Shown here: positions 1 to 7,395 of the stretch, in pieces | Position numbering within the stretch: the stretch's first letter is position 1 | Layout of the letters: every line of letters starts with the position of its first letter | Source of the DNA: an uncultured bacterium | Lineage (GTDB): Bacteria > Bacillota_I > Bacilli_A > RF39 > UBA660 | Reading direction: 5' to 3' | DNA: 17,581 bases | Assembly: GCA_949288625.1 (NCBI GenBank) | Contig: CASEKZ010000069.1 | Location: 1 to 17,581, forward strand | Made by a program: the position numbers and the translations under genes | Notes under the pieces: generated by a model | Databases searched by the model: none | What the model was told of the DNA's origin: nothing | Seen by the model: only the letters and a program-made list of their open reading frames with translations

Positions 1-123
1 GCTTGTGTTATTATTAAAGATGATAAGACACCAGTTGGAACAAGAGTTTTAGGTCCAGTAGCACGCGAATTACGTGATAAAGATTTCATGAAAATTGTAT
101 CGTTAGCAAAAGAAGTGTTATAG
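1..123 (+). CDS. rplN: 50S ribosomal protein L14, C-terminal fragment (partial at left edge)
   Basis: The first 40 codons read in frame 1 and end at TAG (121-123). The peptide contains the L14 C-terminal signatures GTRVLGPVARELR and FMKIVSLAKEVL. L14 is a primary 23S rRNA binding protein of the large subunit, at the subunit interface near L19. The start lies upstream of the window, so this is truncation by the window edge and not a broken gene. It sits directly before rplX, the conserved spc-operon order. Family assignment is firm despite the short length. Confidence 0.95.
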   Translation, partial: ACVIIKDDKTPVGTRVLGPVARELRDKDFMKIVSLAKEVL

Positions 124-143
124 ACCTTTTAAGGAGGAAAATC

Positions 144-449
144 ATGAATTTAAAAGTTGGAGATAAAGTAATTGTTATTGCTGGTAAGGACAAGGGAAAA
201 GAAGGAAAAATTATCGCTAAGAAAGGTGAAAAGGTTTTTGTTGAGGGAGTTAACATTGTTAAGAAACATTTAAAACCAAACGGACAAGATCAAAATGGTG
301 GAATCATAGATAAGGAAGCCGCTATTCACGTTTCTAACGTTATGATTATTGATCCAAAGACGAAAAAACGTACCAGAATATCAAAAGAAATTAATAAAGA
401 CGGAAATAAGGTTAGAATATCTAGTAAGTCTAAAAACAAACTAGACTAA
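144..449 (+). CDS. rplX: 50S ribosomal protein L24
   Basis: A 101-residue protein with an N-terminal KOW motif (about residues 4-31, containing GKDKGKEGKI) and the family signature VEGVNIVKKHLKP near 34-46, followed by IHVSNVM. L24 is an assembly-initiating protein that binds the 5' domain of 23S rRNA. Length matches bacterial L24 (about 100-105). The ATG is preceded by a strong AAGGAGG site at 131-137. It lies 20 nt after rplN and 18 nt before rplE, within one transcription unit. The C-terminus is lysine/serine-rich, as is common in AT-rich genomes. Confidence 0.97.
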   Translation: MNLKVGDKVIVIAGKDKGKEGKIIAKKGEKVFVEGVNIVKKHLKPNGQDQNGGIIDKEAAIHVSNVMIIDPKTKKRTRISKEINKDGNKVRISSKSKNKLD

Positions 450-467
450 TCTGAAAGGAGGGTAACT

Positions 468-1007
468 ATGAACAGTTTAAAAGAAAAATATCAAAAGGAA
501 ATTGTTCCTGAACTAGTAAAAAAACACAATTATACTACTGTCATGGCTGTACCAAAGTTAGAAAAGATCGTAGTTAATATGGGAGTTGGAGATGCAACAA
601 CTAATAGTAAATTATTAGATGTTGCAGTATCAGAACTAGAAAAAATAACTGGACAACAACCGGTTATTACAAGAGCTAAAAAATCAATAGCTGGTTTTAA
701 GGTAAGAGAAGGTCAACCAATCGGATGTAAAGCGACGCTTCGTGGAGAAGTTATGTACACGTTTTTAGAGAAACTTATAAAAATCGTTTTACCAAGGGTG
801 CGTGACTTTAGAGGTATATCAAATAAAGCTTTTGATGGAAGAGGAAACTATACGCTTGGAATAAAAGAACAAACCATATTCCCAGAGATAGTTTATGATG
901 AGGTTGTAAAGGTGCGTGGAATGGACATTGTTTTTGTTACAACCGCAAAAACGAATGAAGAAGCATTAGACTTATTAAAAGGGTTTGGATTACCTTTTAA
1001 GAAGTAA
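468..1007 (+). CDS. rplE: 50S ribosomal protein L5
   Basis: A 179-residue protein, the standard length for bacterial L5. Recognisable segments are LEKIVVNMGVG (31-41), ITRAKKSIAGFKVREG (67-82), the RVRDFRGIS block, the YTLGIKEQTIFPEI block and the C-terminal LLKGFGLPF. L5 binds 5S rRNA and contacts P-site tRNA and the small-subunit head. Start ATG follows GAAAGGAGGG at 451-460. It is preceded by rplX and followed by the zinc form of S14, the canonical spc order. Nothing unusual seen. Confidence 0.98.
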   Translation: MNSLKEKYQKEIVPELVKKHNYTTVMAVPKLEKIVVNMGVGDATTNSKLLDVAVSELEKITGQQPVITRAKKSIAGFKVREGQPIGCKATLRGEVMYTFLEKLIKIVLPRVRDFRGISNKAFDGRGNYTLGIKEQTIFPEIVYDEVVKVRGMDIVFVTTAKTNEEALDLLKGFGLPFKK

Positions 1008-1023
1008 GCAAGGGAGGAATAAA

Positions 1024-1209
1024 GTGGCAAAGAAAAGTATGGTCGTAAAACAAAGAAGACCAAAAAAATATAAAGTACAAGAATACACTCGTTGCAATAG
1101 ATGCGGCCGTCCACATTCGGTAATGAAAAAGTTTGGTATCTGCCGTATTTGCTTTAGAGAATTAGCGTACAAAGGTGAAATTCCTGGCGTTAAAAAATCA
1201 AGCTGGTAA
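1024..1209 (+). CDS. rpsZ: 30S ribosomal protein S14, short zinc-binding type (S14Z)
   Basis: A 61-residue protein starting at GTG (1024), placed there by the GGGAGG site at 1012-1017 and by the family N-terminus (M)AKKSM. Four cysteines form the zinc ribbon, C24-x2-C27 and C40-x2-C43, and the chain ends with GVKKSSW as in other short S14 proteins. S14 is a late-assembling protein of the 30S head that contacts 16S rRNA. The frame stays open upstream to a TTG at 985, but that would overlap rplE and lacks a ribosome site. The short C+ form is the housekeeping version in many Firmicutes; the zinc-independent ~89-residue form is not in this window. Confidence 0.96.
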   Translation: MAKKSMVVKQRRPKKYKVQEYTRCNRCGRPHSVMKKFGICRICFRELAYKGEIPGVKKSSW

Positions 1210-1238
1210 GAGTAAAAGATACGGGAAGGAGGATTCAT

Positions 1239-1637
1239 ATGTTAGTAATAGATCCAATCGCAGATTTACTTACGCGTATTCGTAATGCAAATCAAATGCG
1301 TTATAATGAGGTAGTTGTTCCTTCATCAAATGTCAAATTAGCAATAGTTAAGATATTAAAAAGTGAAGGTTATATTGAAAACTATAAAGTTGAGAAAAAA
1401 GAAGTACAGGATAATATTATCATTACTTTAAAATATGGAAAAAATAAGGAAAGAGTAATTTCTGGTTTAAAGAGAATATCAAAGCCAGGATTACGTGTAT
1501 ATGCTAAAGCTGAGGAAGTTCCAACGGTTTTAAATGGACTTGGAATATCAATAGTTTCAACATCTAAAGGTATAATGACCGGTAAAGAAGCTAAAAAAGA
1601 AAACTTAGGTGGAGAAGTTTTAGCATATGTATGGTAA
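1239..1637 (+). CDS. rpsH: 30S ribosomal protein S8
   Basis: A 132-residue protein, the usual S8 length. It has the N-terminal DPIADLLTRIRNANQ block and the C-terminal GLGISIVSTSKGIMTGKEA block, which forms the 16S rRNA-binding face. S8 nucleates the 30S platform by binding helix 21. Start ATG follows GGGAAGGAGG at 1222-1231. In enterobacteria S8 represses the spc operon by binding mRNA near rplE; I see no obvious copy of that site here and do not claim it. Neighbours are canonical. Confidence 0.97.
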   Translation: MLVIDPIADLLTRIRNANQMRYNEVVVPSSNVKLAIVKILKSEGYIENYKVEKKEVQDNIIITLKYGKNKERVISGLKRISKPGLRVYAKAEEVPTVLNGLGISIVSTSKGIMTGKEAKKENLGGEVLAYVW

Positions 1638-1660
1638 TTCAAACAAGGAGGAACTAAAAG

Positions 1661-2200
1661 ATGAGTCGTATTGGAAATAGAGTTTTAACGGTTCCAGATA
1701 AAGTAACCGTAACAAACGAGAATGGATGCATCACTGTAAAGGGACCTAAGGGAGAATTATCATTAGACTTAGACGCAAACATAAGCGTTTCGGTGGAAGG
1801 TAACGAGGTTAAGGTTACAAGAAACAGTGAAATAAAAAAAATAAAACAAATGCATGGAACAACAAACGCTTTAATCGCTAACATGATTAAAGGTGTTACA
1901 GAAGGCTATGAAAAGGGTCTTGAGATAATTGGTGTTGGTTACCGTTTTAACGTAAAGGGTAACGTTCTTGAAGTAAACGCTGGTTACTCACATAAAATAG
2001 AGCTTGAAATTCCTAAAGGTTTATCCGTTGAGAGCGTAAGCGCAACAGAAATAACCGTTAAGGGTATTGATAAGGAAGCAGTAGGAAAATTCGCTGCTGA
2101 AATAAGAGAAGTTAGAAAACCAGAGCCTTATAAAGGTAAAGGTATTCGTTATAAAGGTGAATATGTTCGCCGTAAAGAAGGAAAGAAAGCTTCTAAATAA
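1661..2200 (+). CDS. rplF: 50S ribosomal protein L6
   Basis: A 179-residue protein, typical L6 length, consisting of two tandem L6 folds. Visible markers are SRIGNRVL at the N-terminus, VKGPKGELS near 22-30, the GYRF..VKG segment in the middle, and the C-terminal PEPYKGKGIRYKGEYVRRKEGK signature region. L6 binds helix 97 of 23S rRNA near the sarcin-ricin loop and the factor-binding site. The ATG follows an AAGGAGGA site 14 nt upstream. Of 25 codons ending in C in this gene, I count 15 followed by a codon starting with G (see findings). Confidence 0.98.
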   Translation: MSRIGNRVLTVPDKVTVTNENGCITVKGPKGELSLDLDANISVSVEGNEVKVTRNSEIKKIKQMHGTTNALIANMIKGVTEGYEKGLEIIGVGYRFNVKGNVLEVNAGYSHKIELEIPKGLSVESVSATEITVKGIDKEAVGKFAAEIREVRKPEPYKGKGIRYKGEYVRRKEGKKASK

Positions 2201-2221
2201 TAGGAAAGGGAGATTATTACA

Positions 2222-2584
2222 ATGATAAAAAAAACATCACGTAATGAAGCTCGTAAAGCAAGGCACGCTAGAATAAGAGCAAAGGTTAGCGGTACTAGCG
2301 AGTTACCAAGATTATGTGTATTTAGGTCTTTAAAAAACATTAGTGCACAAATTATTGATGATACTAAAGGAATAACTTTGGTTAGTGCATCATCGCTTGA
2401 TAAGGACTTAAACATTAAGAATGGTGGCAATATAGAAGCAAGCAAGCTTGTAGGAGCTCTTATTGCAAAAAAAGCAAAAAAAGCAAAAATTAATAAGGTA
2501 GTATTCGACAGAGGTGGATACTTATATCATGGTCGTGTAGCGGCTTTAGCAGATGCTGCACGTGAAAATGGATTAGAATTCTAA
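2222..2584 (+). CDS. rplR: 50S ribosomal protein L18
   Basis: A 120-residue protein of standard bacterial L18 length. It contains RHARIRAKVSGT (14-25), PRLCVFRS, AQIIDDTKG and the C-terminal VVFDRGGYLYHGRVAALADAARENGLEF signature region. L18 carries 5S rRNA to the central protuberance together with L5. Start ATG follows GGAAAGGGAG at 2203-2212. The gap to rpsE is only 14 nt and contains that gene's ribosome site. The central lysine stretch (AKKAKKAK) is simple low-complexity variation. Confidence 0.97.
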   Translation: MIKKTSRNEARKARHARIRAKVSGTSELPRLCVFRSLKNISAQIIDDTKGITLVSASSLDKDLNIKNGGNIEASKLVGALIAKKAKKAKINKVVFDRGGYLYHGRVAALADAARENGLEF

Positions 2585-2598
2585 AGGAGGGTAACAAA

Positions 2599-3108
2599 GT
2601 GGAAAAAAGAAATAGTAAACCACGCGAAAAAGAATATAACGAAACCGTTATTTCTGTGAATCGTGTTACAAAGGTTACCAAAGGTGGACGTCGTCTTCGT
2701 TTTGCAGCTACTGTTGCAGTTGGTGATGGCAAAGGAAAAGTTGGCCTTGGAACTGGTAAAGCAAACGAAGTTCAAGATGCAATAAAAAAAGCAATTCAAA
2801 ACGCAACGAACAACATAATTAAACTTGATCTAGTTGAAAACAGGACTGTTTCTCATGATGCTATTGGCACATCAGGAGCTGCTAAGGTTTTAATTAAACC
2901 TGCAAAAGCTGGTACTGGTATTATCGCTGGCGGATCAGTTCGTGCTGTTCTTGAGTTAGCTGGAGTAAAAGACATTATTTCAAAATCACTTGGATCTAAC
3001 ACAAAATTAAATACCGCAAGAGCTACGATGGCAGCATTAAAATCGCAAAAATCGGTTGAAAAAATCGCTGAGTTAAGAGGAAAATCAATAGAGGAGATTT
3101 TAGGATAA
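2599..3108 (+). CDS. rpsE: 30S ribosomal protein S5
   Basis: A 169-residue protein starting at GTG, with AAAGGAGGG at 2583-2591 deciding the start. The N-terminal S5 double-stranded RNA-binding fold is seen as INRVTKV-type and GGRRLRFAATVAVGDGKGKVG sequence (about residues 19-51), followed by the S5 C-terminal fold with GTGIIAGGSVRAVLELAG. S5 lies at the mRNA entry channel and affects decoding accuracy. The stop TAA shares its last base with the ATG of rplO. The gene usually found next, rpmD (L30), is absent. Confidence 0.97.
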   Translation: MEKRNSKPREKEYNETVISVNRVTKVTKGGRRLRFAATVAVGDGKGKVGLGTGKANEVQDAIKKAIQNATNNIIKLDLVENRTVSHDAIGTSGAAKVLIKPAKAGTGIIAGGSVRAVLELAGVKDIISKSLGSNTKLNTARATMAALKSQKSVEKIAELRGKSIEEILG

Positions 3109-3551
3109 TGAAATTACATGAATTAAAGTATGTCGAAGGCTCTAAAAAAGACGTTAAAAGGTTGGGCCGTGGTTCTAGTAGCGGTACTGGAAAAACAAGT
3201 GGTAAGGGTCATAAAGGCCAAAACGCCAGAAGTGGTGGAGGTGTAAGACCTGGATTTGAAGGTGGTCAATTACCATTATACAGAAGACTTCCAAAGCGTG
3301 GTTTTTCAAACTCTATGTTTAAGAAGGTTTATTCTGTTATAAACGTATCAGATTTAAACGTTTTTGAAGATGGTACTGAGGTAACACCAGAATTATTAAA
3401 AGAAATGGGCATTGTAAAAAAGGAGTTATCAGGAGTAAAGGTTCTTGGTAATGGTATGCTTGAAAAGAAAGTTACTGTTAGAGCGCATAAGTTCTCTAAC
3501 GTTGCAAAGGAGAAAATAGAAGCAGCGGGTGGCAAAGTAGAGGTGATGTAA
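3108..3551 (+). CDS. rplO: 50S ribosomal protein L15
   Basis: A 147-residue protein of normal L15 length. It begins MKLHELK and has the glycine-rich, basic N-terminal extension (GRGSSSGTGKTSGKGHKGQ, about 21-39), then the GGGVRPGFEGGQ and LPKRGF motifs. The extension threads into 23S rRNA; the globular C-terminus (about 70-147) sits near the central protuberance. Its ATG overlaps the rpsE stop by one base (TAATG), so translation is probably coupled; AGAGGAGAT lies just upstream inside rpsE. secY follows one base after the stop. Confidence 0.97.
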   Translation: MKLHELKYVEGSKKDVKRLGRGSSSGTGKTSGKGHKGQNARSGGGVRPGFEGGQLPLYRRLPKRGFSNSMFKKVYSVINVSDLNVFEDGTEVTPELLKEMGIVKKELSGVKVLGNGMLEKKVTVRAHKFSNVAKEKIEAAGGKVEVM

Positions 3552-3552
3552 G

Positions 3553-4824
3553 ATGTTTAAAACTATTAAACAAATTTTTTCACCTACTAATAAAGACATA
3601 AGAAATAAAATCTTATTTACACTTCTTATATTGTTTATTTATAAGTTAGGAACTTCAGTTAGGGTTCCGGGAACTGAAAACATAACTGAAGATTTAGGCT
3701 TTTTGGAGTTACTAAACGTAATGAGTGGTGGCTCACTTAAGAATTTTTCTATATTTGCACTTGGAGTTACTCCATACATTAGTGCTTCAATTATCACTCA
3801 ATTACTTCAAATGGATATAATCCCTTATTTTTCTAATTTATCTAAGGAAGGATATTCAGGAAGGGTAAAGTTAAATAAGATAAATAGGTATTTTGGAATA
3901 GCACTTGCGTTTTTGCAAGGACTTATAATGTCATTTTCGTTTCTTGGTGAAAGTGCAACCGCTATTGAATATTTAAGAGTTTCGCTTATTTTAACTGCAG
4001 GTACTTGTTTCTTATTATGGCTTGGTGATCAAATAACTAAGAAGGGTGTTGGAAACGGAATATCAATGCTTATTATGGCTGGTATTTTAATAAGTACTCC
4101 ATCAATGATGGTTGATGCATTTGGTTCTTTTGTTGTAAGTGGAACCGTTCAAGAAGTGGCTTTTGGAATAACGAAATTTATATTATTCCTTTTGGTATAC
4201 ATCGCAATAATCGTTGGGGTTGTATTCATTGAAAAGTCTGAAAGAAGAATACCTATTCAGTATTCAAATCACACATCAACTGCTTATGGAGCAAAACAAT
4301 CTTATATTCCATTTAAATTAAATTCAGCTGGTGTTATGCCTGTTATATTAGCATCAAGCTTAATTTCAATACCATCATTAATTGCAGTATTTTTAAGAAA
4401 TGATAGTTTTTCTCTTTTTGTAAATAAGTATGTTAATTATAATACGATAACAGGATTTATTTTGTATGTTTTGCTAATTGTATTATTCTCATATTTGTAT
4501 ACTTTTATAGCATCTGGATTAAGGCCAAAGGAGTTAGCCGAAAACCTTAACAAACGTGGTGGCTATATTCCGGGCACAAGGCCAGGTGGTGAAACTAAAA
4601 AGTTTATTAGCAAGGTTTTGTCAAGAACAACCTTTTTGGGAGCTATATTTTTAATTGTAATTGCGGGGTTGCCGATCATAGTGTCAAATCTTAGTAGTTT
4701 ACCAACCAGCGTAACAGTTGGAGGAACAGGATTATTAATAGTTGTAGGTGTTGCTCTTGAAACTTATAATCAAATTGAGAGTATGTTGTCTGCAAGAAAA
4801 TATGAAAGGGGCTATCGTAAATAA
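3553..4824 (+). CDS. secY: Preprotein translocase channel subunit SecY
   Basis: A 423-residue polytopic membrane protein with about ten hydrophobic segments, the pore-forming subunit of SecYEG. The plug region (about 58-72, GGSLKNFSIFALGV), the GVTPYISASIITQLL segment (71-85) and the C5 cytosolic loop ending PGTRPGGET (340-348, with the invariant Arg343) that contacts SecA or the ribosome are all present. Length is slightly below the usual 430-440. The ribosome site GAGGTGA lies inside the end of rplO. The stop overlaps the adk ATG by one base. Confidence 0.98.
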   Translation: MFKTIKQIFSPTNKDIRNKILFTLLILFIYKLGTSVRVPGTENITEDLGFLELLNVMSGGSLKNFSIFALGVTPYISASIITQLLQMDIIPYFSNLSKEGYSGRVKLNKINRYFGIALAFLQGLIMSFSFLGESATAIEYLRVSLILTAGTCFLLWLGDQITKKGVGNGISMLIMAGILISTPSMMVDAFGSFVVSGTVQEVAFGITKFILFLLVYIAIIVGVVFIEKSERRIPIQYSNHTSTAYGAKQSYIPFKLNSAGVMPVILASSLISIPSLIAVFLRNDSFSLFVNKYVNYNTITGFILYVLLIVLFSYLYTFIASGLRPKELAENLNKRGGYIPGTRPGGETKKFISKVLSRTTFLGAIFLIVIAGLPIIVSNLSSLPTSVTVGGTGLLIVVGVALETYNQIESMLSARKYERGYRK

Positions 4825-5477
4825 TGAAAAATATTATATTTTTAGCACCTCCTGCAGCAGGCAAGGGGACGCTATCTGAAATGTTGGTTGAAAAGTATGG
4901 ATATGGTCATATTTCAACTGGCGATTTATTAAGAAACGAGATAAAAAAGCAAACTGACTTAGGAAAAAAAGTTGAAAGTTTGATGAAAGATGGAAAATTC
5001 GTTTCAGATGATATTATTATTGAGTTGATTTCCAAAAGAATTATGGAATCTGATTGTGAAAATGGTTATATTTTAGATGGTTTTCCAAGAACGCTAGTTC
5101 AAGCCGAAAAATATGATGAAATGTTGAATAAATTAGGTAAGAACTTAGGTGTTGTTATATATATAGACATTGATAAGCAAACGGCAATGAAACGTGCTTG
5201 TTCAAGAATCACATGTCCAAAGTGCGGACGAATTTATAATAAATATTCAAATGAAATGAAACCTAAGCATGATGGTATGTGTGATGATTGTAAGGTAAGC
5301 TTAATTCAGCGTGCTGACGATAGCGAAGAAACGTTTGCAAAAAGATTTGATGAGTACGTTCAAAAAACCATGCCACTTTATGATTATTATAAAAATAAAG
5401 GGGTATTAAAAACCATTAAGGCATACGAAAGTAAGTATGATACCTTCAATGAAGCAGTTAAAATAATAGAAGGTTAG
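4824..5477 (+). CDS. adk: Adenylate kinase, zinc-LID type
   Basis: A 217-residue nucleotide kinase interconverting ATP + AMP and 2 ADP in the cytoplasm. Features in order: P-loop at 8-16, AMP-binding region with STGDLLR (31-37) and DGFPRT (85-90), and a LID with a structural zinc site from C131, C134, C153 and C156. The conserved arginines of the IQRADD segment follow. Length equals that of Gram-positive zinc-type Adk. The P-loop reads APPAAGKGT, where most members have GPPGAGKGT; both changed positions are alanine (see findings). It overlaps the secY stop by 1 nt and precedes map, the standard order. Confidence 0.97.
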   Translation: MKNIIFLAPPAAGKGTLSEMLVEKYGYGHISTGDLLRNEIKKQTDLGKKVESLMKDGKFVSDDIIIELISKRIMESDCENGYILDGFPRTLVQAEKYDEMLNKLGKNLGVVIYIDIDKQTAMKRACSRITCPKCGRIYNKYSNEMKPKHDGMCDDCKVSLIQRADDSEETFAKRFDEYVQKTMPLYDYYKNKGVLKTIKAYESKYDTFNEAVKIIEG

Positions 5478-5485
5478 TGTGAAAG

Positions 5486-6232
5486 ATGATAAGTATTAAG
5501 TCCAAAAGAGAAATTGAGTTAATGCGTGTAGCAGGAAGTATTGTGTATCAAACGCACCAGTATTTAAAGCCGTTTATAAAACCTGAAGTTAGTTTGTTGG
5601 AACTTGATTCTTTGGCTGAAAAGTTTATAATAAGCAAAGGAGCTGAGCCTTCATTTAAAGGTTATGATGGTTTTCCAAATGCAACTTGTATATCGGTTAA
5701 TGAAGAAGTTGTGCACGGCATACCATCTAAAAGAAAGCTAAAAAAAGGTGATATTGTTTCGATTGATATTGGTGCTAATTATAAAGGATATCACGGAGAT
5801 TCTGCTTGGAGCTACGCCGTTGGTGAAATAGATGATAGTAAACAACACTTAATGAAACATACCGAAAAGGCGTTGTGGGAAGGCATCAAGGAAGTAAAAC
5901 CGGGGGCAAGAATTGGTGATATTGGGCACGCTATTGAATGCTATGCAAATGCTCATCATCTTGGAATAGTAAGAGAACTTTGTGGTCATGGAGTTGGAAA
6001 CGACTTACATGAAGATCCTGACGTTCCTAACTATGGTTTAAAAGGTACTGGTCCAATTTTAAAAGAGGGCATGGTAATAGCAATTGAGCCTATGCTTAAC
6101 TTAGGTTCTGACGACGTAGTAGTTGAAGATAACGATTGGACAATAACAACTTTAGATAAAAAACCTTCAGCTCATTTTGAGCATACGGTTTTGGTTACTA
6201 AGGATGGTTATCAGATTTTAACGGGAGAGTGA
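5486..6232 (+). CDS. map: Methionine aminopeptidase, type I
   Basis: A 248-residue cytosolic metalloprotease that removes the initiator methionine from nascent proteins. The five metal ligands are all visible: D94 and D105 (in DIGANYKGYHGDSAW), H168 (CGHGVG), E201 (AIEPM) and E232 (FEHTV); the substrate-binding histidine H78 is in VVHGIP. Length matches the minimal type Ia enzyme. The upstream ribosome site (GAAAG) is weak, and the 8-nt gap to adk suggests translational coupling. It ends with TGA, one of the codons showing that TGA is a stop here. Confidence 0.97.
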   Translation: MISIKSKREIELMRVAGSIVYQTHQYLKPFIKPEVSLLELDSLAEKFIISKGAEPSFKGYDGFPNATCISVNEEVVHGIPSKRKLKKGDIVSIDIGANYKGYHGDSAWSYAVGEIDDSKQHLMKHTEKALWEGIKEVKPGARIGDIGHAIECYANAHHLGIVRELCGHGVGNDLHEDPDVPNYGLKGTGPILKEGMVIAIEPMLNLGSDDVVVEDNDWTITTLDKKPSAHFEHTVLVTKDGYQILTGE

Positions 6233-6239
6233 TATATAA

Positions 6240-6455
6240 GTGTCTAAGGAAGATGTAATTGAAGTTGAAGGTAAAGTAGTAGAACTTCTTAAAGGTGGAG
6301 ATTTTAAGGTTAGGTTAGAAAATGGACATACCGTAGAAGCCCGCGTTTCTGGTAAAATGCGAATGAATAAAATTCGTATTTTACCAGGTGATACGGTAGT
6401 CATGGAAATATCACCTTATGATTTAACACGTGGGCGTATAACCTATAGAAAATGA
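6240..6455 (+). CDS. infA: Translation initiation factor IF-1
   Basis: A 71-residue single OB-fold (S1-like) protein, one residue short of the common 72. It begins MSKEDVIEVEGKV and contains the signatures FKVRLENGH, SGKMRMNKIRILPGD and the C-terminal DLTRGRITYRK. IF-1 binds the 30S A site during initiation. The start is GTG; the only ribosome site is GGGAG at 6223-6227 inside the end of map, so coupling to map translation is likely. The stop is TGA followed at once by TAG. Its position before rpmJ is canonical. Confidence 0.96.
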   Translation: MSKEDVIEVEGKVVELLKGGDFKVRLENGHTVEARVSGKMRMNKIRILPGDTVVMEISPYDLTRGRITYRK

Positions 6456-6470
6456 TAGGAGGAAATAAAT

Positions 6471-6584
6471 ATGAAAGTAAGACCATCAGTAAAGAAAATT
6501 TGTGATAAATGTAAAATTATTAAGCGCAATGGGAAAGTAATGGTTATTTGTGAAAACCCAAAGCATAAGCAAAGACAAGGATAA
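6471..6584 (+). CDS. rpmJ: 50S ribosomal protein L36
   Basis: A 37-residue protein too short for many gene finders. It reads MKVRPSVKKICDKC and ends KHKQRQG, the family hallmarks. C11, C14, C27 and H32 form the zinc ribbon, so it is the zinc-dependent (C+) form. L36 binds 23S rRNA near the base of the L7/L12 stalk. A strong TAGGAGGA site at 6455-6462 precedes the ATG. It lies between infA and rpsM as in most bacteria. Confidence 0.97.
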   Translation: MKVRPSVKKICDKCKIIKRNGKVMVICENPKHKQRQG

Positions 6585-6603
6585 TAGGAGGTGCAAGTAA
6601 ATA

Positions 6604-6969
6604 ATGGCACGTATTAAAAACGTTGATTTACCAGATAACAAAAGAATTGAAGTAGCTTTAACTTACATTCATGGTATTGGTAGAAAATTATCAAGAAAAA
6701 TATTGACTAAGTTAAACGTTAATCTTGATACTAAAGCAAAGGATTTAACGGATGAAGAAATTTCTAAGATTCGTAAGGAATTGGATAATTACCTACTTGA
6801 AGGTGATTTAAGAAGAGAAGTTTCTATTAACATTAAAACAAAGATGGAAATCGGTTCTTATCAAGGTATTCGTCATCGTAAAGGGTTACCTGTAAGAGGT
6901 CAATCTACTAGAAGTAATGCGAAGACTCGTAAAGGTAGAGGTAAGACCGTAGCTAATAAGAAGAAGTAG
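6604..6969 (+). CDS. rpsM: 30S ribosomal protein S13
   Basis: A 121-residue protein of normal length. It starts MARIKNVDLPDNKRIEVALTYIHGIG and has the C-terminal IRHRKGLPVRGQSTRSNAKTRKG region whose basic tail reaches the P-site tRNA. S13 forms intersubunit bridges from the 30S head. An excellent ribosome site, AGGAGGTG, lies at 6587-6594. It ends with TAG, 17 nt before rpsK. Nothing unusual is seen. Confidence 0.98.
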   Translation: MARIKNVDLPDNKRIEVALTYIHGIGRKLSRKILTKLNVNLDTKAKDLTDEEISKIRKELDNYLLEGDLRREVSINIKTKMEIGSYQGIRHRKGLPVRGQSTRSNAKTRKGRGKTVANKKK

Positions 6970-6986
6970 GAAAAGGAGGGCAAATA

Positions 6987-7370
6987 ATGGCTTACAAAGC
7001 AAGAAAGCGTAAGGTTAAGAAGAATATTCCCGAAGGACAAGCTCACATCCACTCAACGTTTAATAACACCATTGTAACAATTACCGATAAAGAAGGTAAC
7101 GTAGTATCATGGGCAACTAGTGGAACTTCAGGTTTTAAAGGTAGTAAAAAGAAAACTCCATATGCAGCTGGAATGAGTGCTGAAGCAGCAGGAAAGGCAG
7201 CATATGACTCTGGTATGAGAAAAGTAGAAGTTTTTGTAAAAGGACTAGGATCAGGAAGAGAAACGGCGATACGTTCATTACAAACAGCAGGATTAGAAAT
7301 CCTTTCGATAACAGACGTAACACCAGTACCACACAATGGATGCCGTCCACCAAAACGTCCACGTGGATAA
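6987..7370 (+). CDS. rpsK: 30S ribosomal protein S11
   Basis: A 127-residue protein, standard length. Signatures include AHIHSTFNNTIVTITD (about 20-35), SGFKGSKKKTPYAA and the C-terminal DVTPVPHNGCRPPKRPRG, which is nearly invariant. S11 sits on the 30S platform by the mRNA exit channel. The start ATG follows AAAAGGAGGG at 6970-6979. It continues the rpsM-rpsK-rpoA-rplQ alpha block. rpsD (S4), which is inside this block in enterobacteria, is not here, as is normal for Firmicutes. Confidence 0.98.
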   Translation: MAYKARKRKVKKNIPEGQAHIHSTFNNTIVTITDKEGNVVSWATSGTSGFKGSKKKTPYAAGMSAEAAGKAAYDSGMRKVEVFVKGLGSGRETAIRSLQTAGLEILSITDVTPVPHNGCRPPKRPRG

Positions 7371-7395
7371 TTTTAGGAAAAGGGAGTGAATTTAC

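Noticed and set aside
985..1023. TTG start extending S14 upstream into rplE
   Set aside because: The S14Z family starts at (M)AKKS; GTG 1024 has GGGAGG at the right distance, while TTG 985 has none.
2149..2445. Open frame on the - strand across rplF/rplR, and similar - strand frames at 10769-11164, 7043-7336 and 16543-16812
   Set aside because: Each lies opposite a strongly conserved gene, lacks a ribosome site, and has no recognisable protein motif.
6453..6455. Mycoplasma-type code with TGA as Trp
   Set aside because: TGA ends map, infA and the gene stopping at 15230 at family-appropriate lengths, and Trp is written TGG throughout.
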